Positions 58,915 to 64,000 of a stretch of 64,000 bases of DNA are shown here, piece by piece. This DNA is from Pyrrhosoma nymphula. Taxonomy: Eukaryota > Arthropoda > Insecta > Odonata > Coenagrionidae. Numbering within the stretch: position 1 is the first letter of the stretch; every line of letters begins with the position of its first letter. Under the pieces are notes generated by a model. That model did not search any database, had not been told where the DNA came from, and saw only the letters and a list, made by a program, of their open reading frames with translations. The position numbers and the translations under genes are program-made. The stretch is from assembly GCA_963573305.1 (NCBI GenBank), contig OY754339.1, forward strand, positions 75,129,376-75,193,375, read 5' to 3'.

Positions 58915-60215
58915 GTGAGCGAGAAAAGGAGAGGTTAGGGGAGAGGGAGGGAGGAATTGAAAATGGAGGAGAGTGATGATGGAGAAGAATTATGGGCGGT
59001 GGAGAAGATTGGAAGGGAAGGAGCATGAAGGTTCAGTTTAAGCTGATGTCGATGAGGAGGCGGGAATGGAAGGGTTGCTGAGAGGGCGGGAGGGTGGGAG
59101 AGAGAGAGGGCGGGTGAGAAAACAGCGAGTTGGGGCAAGTATTCGATTTATAGACTGTGACAGGACGGGTAATTTTCACGTCAGCGCACGGCAAGAGGGG
59201 ATTGGGTTCGAGGTTCGGGGCTTTGTGTGTGTTGTGGGGAGCAGGGTGGGAGTAGGGTGGGCAGGGGAGAGGGGAATAGCGCTGTGATGGGGGAGGAGTC
59301 CGTGCGATAGCATCGAATGAGACTTTATTTACTAGTTTTTTCATTAGCACTCACCTTCTGCGATGGGCCAGCCGTTAGCGCGCGGCGGGAGAATCGTGGA
59401 GAAATCCGCGGGTCACAGGATCATGCCGTGGGGAATACCAGAAGAGAGACGAGGCCGCGCCGCGGGTGCCGAGGAAGACGAGCCGAACGGTGCCGCAGAG
59501 ACCATGCAATGAAGATAAGAGAGGGGGAGGGACGAAAGGAGGGAAAAGGGTGCAGGATAGGATGGAGAGGGGAGAACAAAGAGGAGGAAGGAAGGAAGGA
59601 AAGGGAGATTGGCGGGGTGGAAGGGGTGGCGAGGGGGAGAACGGTCGAGATTAACAAATGAACTCCTTTCACGACATGATTCGGGAAAACAAACACGGGG
59701 GCGGGCCGAAAGCTTAAAAGGGAGTGTCTCGGGTGTTGGGAGAAGGGTTATTCTGTCTTTTCTTTTTTTTTTACTCAACCCTCTCCCCGAGCGTGGGAGA
59801 AGGGGTGGATGAGGGGAGGGGTCGGAGAAAGGGTTTGGGGCGAAGTGGGGCGAAGTGGGGCGGTTGAGGGAATTATGAGCAGCGAGATTCCTGAAGGGGC
59901 GGACGCGTTGGTTGCGAAGAGAGGAAGGGAGGTATGAGATGGGGAGTAAGGGTGTCTGTGTTTTAAGGAGAAGGGAGGCGGGGGAAAGGGGGCGGGGAAG
60001 AGGCCGGGAAGGAGGTTAAGAGATGCAGATGATGATGGGGAAATTACGACTGTGGAAAGGTGCGTGTGATTGGTGAGGAAAGGAGAGAATGGCTTCATAG
60101 CTAAAACCAACTGGGAGGGGGTGGGTGGGGGTGGAGAGGAAGGGCGATAGGGTGTAAGGGGAGGAGGAGAAAAGGGAGGAACTGTGGAGATGGAGGAAGA
60201 GGGCCAGATATCCTC
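58915..60215 (+). repeat. Large G/A-rich island
   Basis: The longest purine island of the window, about 1.3 kb, only briefly interrupted (59290-59420). Many overlapping frames on both strands (59033-60285) are Gly/Arg-rich or Pro/Ser/Leu-rich and are artefacts. 'cgaagtgggg' is repeated at 59841 and 59851. 60215-60310 changes to C/T-rich. Confidence 0.75.
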
Positions 60216-60334
60216 GGAGATATATATCCTCTCTCTCCCTCTTTCTCTCACTCACTCGCGCACACTCAGGGAATCCATACATCATCCCCTCCCTTATCTA
60301 ATATCGCATCCATCGTTTTCGGCGAAAGCACGAG

Positions 60335-60805
60335 TGCGGTGTTGCCAAATATGCGCGTCAACGTAATTTCAATTACGGCTAAGGAGAAGGAACTTGGGCA
60401 GGAAAGTTAAAAGAAAGGGCCTCACCCGCCACTAGAATGATTCCTTAGCAGGGGAAACTAAAGGGAAGATATAGTAAAAGATTTCAAAGACATGCAACAC
60501 TGCGTCAAGAATTAAACGCGACTTCATTCAACCATTAGAATGCCTTACGATTGGTTACAGCTGAGCATTTACCGTAGGTGTGGTAATAAAAGCCCTCATC
60601 CGAGGTTGACGAATTCGATAACCTATCTAGGAAATATAATTAGTGCCGCCAGCACAAGTTGAATAACAGTGTTGGCATAATTTTAATTACTGTACTTTAA
60701 TGAATGACCTAGGGGAAAGAAAGTCGAGAGAGGGCCTGAATAGTCTCCAGAATGATTCCCTTGGACTAGATAGACTGAAAGGGAGATTAATTAAACGCCA
60801 ATGTG
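60335..60805 (+). repeat. Old tandem duplication, ~310-bp offset
   Basis: 60355-60480 and 60670-60790 share, in order, 'aatttcaattac'/'aattttaattac', 'gagggcctga'/'agggcctca', 'agaatgattcc' and 'actgaaagggaga'/'actaaagggaaga'. Sequence between is unrelated. 60565-60580 'gcatttaccgtaggtg' also resembles the head of the purine-rich repeat at 902. Confidence 0.4.
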
Positions 60806-61540
60806 AATGCATTTATGGTTATTGACACACTAGCAAGCCTAAAATATGACTTTTTCCTCTGAATTGAACATCATAAGAGCAGCAAAAAGAAAAATTCCTG
60901 TATTTTACAGGTTTTCATTATTATGTCGAACGATTTAATCGAAAATACAACTCCTGGTGTTGCCATCAAATTTTTTATGGAACCGGTCAATATATTAATT
61001 AAACCTGTGAATCCAACAAAGTTTAATTATCTTAAAAATGCGCAAATACAACATTCAACTGTTTAAAATATGGCAGATTGTAAAGCTGGAATAAAAATTA
61101 TTATTATTAACTCTATTGAGACAGATGTGCCAGTGAGTTCTATTTAAATATTCCACCCAATTCATCGGTGGTATACAAAATGTTTATGAATATTGTGTGT
61201 ATGAAATGAAAATGTGCATATGCTCCAAGCACCAAGAAGAACATTAATATTATAATTACATATTATAAACACCACAAGCATCTTATTGAGAAATGAATCC
61301 TGAGGAGAAGAATGGAATGAATTACAGCTCGCTTTTAATGAAACATATAGTTTATTACTACGAAAAGTCTTCTCTAGTTTTCTTTAAATTACTTTTTGAA
61401 CGAAGCATAGCACAATGGCCTCGGGTAATGCGATAATACAAATAAAATTACATTAAATCCTCCCCATTTATTTGCGCACAGTCCCCTGCAATGAATTTCA
61501 CTTAATATTTGAAATAATAAGAATAATGAATTCAAGCCTT
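60806..61540. other. AT-rich DNA, nothing recognised
   Basis: No frames, tandem arrays or inverted repeats found. Confidence 0.4.
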
Positions 61541-61544
61541 GCAG

Positions 61545-61775
61545 GTTATATGCACGGGGAGTCGTGCTCTCCTTGGAGAGAGAAAAAATAAACCCGTCTC
61601 CCCAATAAAAAAAGCCAAAAGCGCTGCAATAAAAACTAAAGAGAAAGCCGTGAAAGGGGAAGCAGTGGACCGTATGAAGGAGCTCGCTCGTAAGAAATCT
61701 CAGAAAGCATTGCGACAGGAAAATGCAAATTCAGTTATGGCGAAAATGACAAGTCATAAAAGAAAAAAAATATGA
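61545..61775 (+). CDS. Possible lysine-rich terminal exon
   Basis: After 'ccttgcag' (61537-61544), a potential splice acceptor with a weak pyrimidine tract, the frame GTT ATA TGC runs open for 76 codons to TGA (61773-61775). There is no ATG near its start, as expected for an internal or last exon. The product includes LLGERKNKPVSPIKKAK, then EKAVKGEAVDRMKELARKKS and ends MAKMTSHKRKKI: basic, helical, nuclear-looking, with balanced composition unlike the purine-island frames. I do not recognise the family. It could also be a retropseudogene fragment. Confidence 0.35.
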   Translation, partial: VICTGSRALLGERKNKPVSPIKKAKSAAIKTKEKAVKGEAVDRMKELARKKSQKALRQENANSVMAKMTSHKRKKI

Positions 61776-62455
61776 GAGGACCCGACGAGATAAGGCGGTC
61801 TCGTGGTTCGGGAGATGTGGGGGTGGAAGGATTGGGACGGAAGAGAAGATGTGCAAGGAAAGGGAAAGGGGAGAGGAGGAATTGGAAGATGACGAGGACT
61901 AGAGACATGCTCTCACAGTGGTTACGCCGTAAAACGTCATTTAAACGTGGTTACACATACATACGGGCCACTTAACACAAATATGTGCACTCTGAAATTT
62001 GGTATGAACACCAAGATTCTATTGTGTCGCTAACTTAACTTGAATCAATATTATAATATTCACTCAGATCCTTTGAAGCCAGGTCATCGTCTATTAGTCT
62101 CACCTATTAGAAGGACATTTGTGTCAGCCAGAGAAATGAAATTTCCATGAATACAGGTGGTGAACTAAAGCCAAACGCAAAAGTAGTAAAAACTGTGAAC
62201 AGTATTTTAAATTTAGGGTTACATAAATTTTGTCACTCTTGCACCGATCCCTTCTCGAGTTAAAATAGAGATCTAGATCAAAATCGAACCATGCATTTTT
62301 GTAGCTGTCTTCCAACAAATATTACATCGTTTTCGCCCCAAATTTTCTAAATCCAACCCCTCAGCAACCGAATCATTACTTCGATTCAGATTCAAAAAAA
62401 TATAGAATACCCTCTTTACTCATAATCCTGCGTTATCTATCAGTCGACTGCGATA
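61776..62455. other. Short purine stretch, then no gene
   Basis: 61775-61890 is G/A-rich on plus. The remainder is AT-rich with no recognised frame. Confidence 0.4.
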
Positions 62456-62499
62456 TTTACGATAAACTGTATTTGTTCTTCGGTGAGTACAGAGAACAC

Positions 62500-63130
62500 T
62501 GAGGAATTATTAGACAAGTGGATTCGGATGTTGAAGGGGAGAGGGGGATGGGATGGGTGGAAATGGGAGAGGAGCATATTCGATGAATTGGGAGATAAAG
62601 CCGTAGTGAAGCGGGTGGATTGGGGGGTGGCGGTTGCAGAGCAGGTGGGGCGGGAAAGGAAGCGGGAAGATGGGGGTGAGTGCAGAGTCTCGGCGCAAAG
62701 AATAAGAGATGGAGAATGAAGGGAGATGGCAATGGGGCGATAAGTGGAGGCAGGAGGCAGAAGGGGGTGGTGTTGAGGGGGAGGGAGTTTAGCGGCAAGT
62801 GAGGGGCATGAGGGGAAGGTTTAGAGAAAGGGAGGGGTGGGCAGAGCAGTGGACGGAGGGACATGACACGTCCCGGTGTACAGGCATGGGAGAAGTCGTC
62901 AAACGTGATACGGGGGAGAGAATGGGAGGGGGGGGGGGATAGTCGTGTAGTCCGCGCGTCTGCAGTCAACTGTTTTGACGTTGACGCCTCTCATTTTGAT
63001 GCCTTGATTATGAAGGAGGGTGGTCACCGCGTCTTGGGACAATTGGGAGGATATCTCGTGGAATATGAAGGAGAAGAGGGTGGATGAAGAGAAATCTGTA
63101 TCCCGCGCATGGAGGGAGAGAGCGAGAGAC
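62500..63130 (+). repeat. G/A-rich island
   Basis: Purine-rich plus strand, including a G run at 62928-62938. The 170-codon minus frame (62457-62969) is Pro/Leu/Ser-rich by composition and not a gene. Confidence 0.7.
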
Positions 63131-63500
63131 ACACTCGATTCCCACCCCCCCTTGCCTTGCCTTTTGCCTCTTGCCTCTCGCGAGGAGGTGAACCAAGAGG
63201 ATCAAGTGGCGCTGGGACCGCTGCGGCGGAGCGCCGAGTCAATAAACACGTCCGCGAGCAGATTTGAGGGAGATCGCAAGAAATTTATTTCCTCCACGTC
63301 GTGTACGTCCTCTGCAGGTATTAGGTCAGGCGTGTTTCAGATCCGCTTCAATCGACATCTGACTCGGTTCACGACGAATTTGTTGGCCAGAGATACTTAG
63401 AGATTTCTTGAAGTATAGACTTGATGTTTTCAGGCGTCACTCTGTAGAGCTCCATTTAAGAAAAATGAGCAACATTTCGTCTAAAAAAAGTTAAACTTGC
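63131..63500. other. No gene seen
   Basis: The overlapping frames at 63008-63400 on both strands have no recognised motif. Confidence 0.35.
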
Positions 63501-63506
63501 CGGAAG

Positions 63507-63582
63507 AGGTTTCGATTTAAAAAGTCAATAACAAGGCCCTTTAATGGTCTTGATAGTGACTTTATCAGCCGAAACCTTGGAA
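63507..63582. repeat. ~33-bp-arm inverted repeat
   Basis: 'aggtttcgatttaaaaagtc' with 'aataacaaggcc' (63507-63538) is inverted as 'ggtcttgatagtgactttat' with 'cagccgaaacct' (63547-63578). The minus strand contains CTGATAA near one GAAAC, reminiscent of a decayed hammerhead-type terminus, but the core is not met. AAG-GTAAGT at 63583-63588 looks like a strong splice donor. Confidence 0.5.
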
Positions 63583-63699
63583 GGTAAGTATGCATATATT
63601 TGTGGACACTAATAAGTTAACCTCAGTCTTCCTTGGAACATTTTCAAGTTTTCATTATTTCGAAAGGATTAAGGGGAAAGGATAGCAATGCAATTTCCA

Positions 63700-63800
63700 C
63701 AATTGTTTTTTTTTTCACGACCATGTCTTCTTCACAAAGGAAAGTCATCAATGATGATGATACCTTGCAATGAAACCATAATCATAAATAAATAAATGTA
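63700..63800. mobile_element. Decayed inverted-repeat terminus related to 44525-44670
   Basis: 'ttcacgaccatg' (63714-63725) is the inverse of a 'catggtcgtgaa' terminus as at 44565. Downstream on plus come TGATGA and, after a non-pairing segment, GAAAC, CATA and ATC (63771-63782), in the place of GAAAC-CATG-GTC, then 'ataaataaataaatg'. So both ends have the pattern of the 44.5-kb family, with the hammerhead core lost. Confidence 0.4.
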
Positions 63801-64000
63801 TTTATTTATAATTGAGCCAACATAAAGTTGAATATATTTTGTCAACATTTGATGCAATAACAAAATTTATATGAATACAAAAATGTCAGTACAGCCATAA
63901 ATATAAAAAAATATATAACGTAAATCATGAAAAACAGTATAGCCAAAAGAGGGAATTGCAGAGCTATTGTTTCCTCTAAATCCCTTAATATGAAGAATTT
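63801..64000. other. AT-rich end of window
   Basis: Nothing recognised. Confidence 0.4.

Noticed and set aside
58915..60285. Many overlapping long frames on both strands
   Set aside because: Purine-rich DNA lacks stop codons in several frames; all translations are low-complexity Arg/Gly/Glu or Pro/Ser/Leu.
1..64000. CRISPR arrays, bacterial operons, ribosomal RNA, functional tRNA genes, telomeric TTAGG arrays
   Set aside because: Looked for by pattern and not seen; the tRNA-like boxes belong to SINEs, and the sequence is eukaryotic in character.

Overview
This window looks like gene-poor, AT-rich nuclear DNA from an animal, most likely an arthropod. No conserved multi-exon host gene can be recognised. 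The longest open frames sit opposite purine-rich low-complexity tracts and give proline/serine/leucine-rich or arginine/glycine-rich translations, which is what such tracts produce by chance. The recognisable coding material is debris of mobile elements: LINE-type reverse-transcriptase and endonuclease fragments, one internally deleted DDE transposase, tRNA-derived SINEs, MITE-like inverted repeats, and inverted-repeat termini resembling Penelope-like elements. The species cannot be fixed from sequence alone.

Layout. 1-3.5 kb: three related purine-rich repeat copies, then a G/A-rich island. 3.8-9 kb: a SINE, an AT/CA microsatellite, otherwise unique AT-rich DNA. 9-13.4 kb: G/A-rich islands, a 15-bp minisatellite, a second SINE. 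15.7-17.9 kb: a retrotransposon cluster with an internally deleted LINE (minus strand) and two reverse-transcriptase C-terminal remnants (plus strand). 19-21.3 kb: a ~100-bp-arm inverted repeat and the deleted transposase. 24.6-26.6 kb: SINE and purine island. 28.4 kb: a hammerhead-ribozyme-like terminus. 31.4-32.1 kb: a 308-bp MITE-like element and a perfect 77-bp-arm palindrome. 33-36.3 kb: purine islands. 37.4-38.2 kb: the 3' end of the same LINE family as at 15.7 kb. 40.6-41.2 kb: purine island. 42.5-44.7 kb: two inverted repeats, one carrying back-to-back hammerhead-like motifs. 46.7-51.2 kb: a dispersed repeat, SINE, MITE-like element, minisatellite and another hammerhead-like terminus. 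53.7-55.4 kb: a hAT-like remnant, a 28-bp perfect palindrome and a dispersed repeat. 58.9-60.2 and 61.8-63 kb: purine islands, separated by a possible lysine-rich terminal exon. 63.5-63.8 kb: two more inverted-repeat termini.

The strongest themes are (1) a set of hammerhead-ribozyme-like motifs, CTGANGA plus one extra nucleotide plus a 5-bp stem plus GAAAC plus a 3-4-nt loop plus GTC or a variant, in repeat families of different sequence and often in inverted pairs; (2) a striking tendency for purine-rich low-complexity islands to have their purines on the plus strand over the whole 64 kb; and (3) several elements that kept both ends but lost their middles. Host genes, if present, are probably represented only by introns or flanks.
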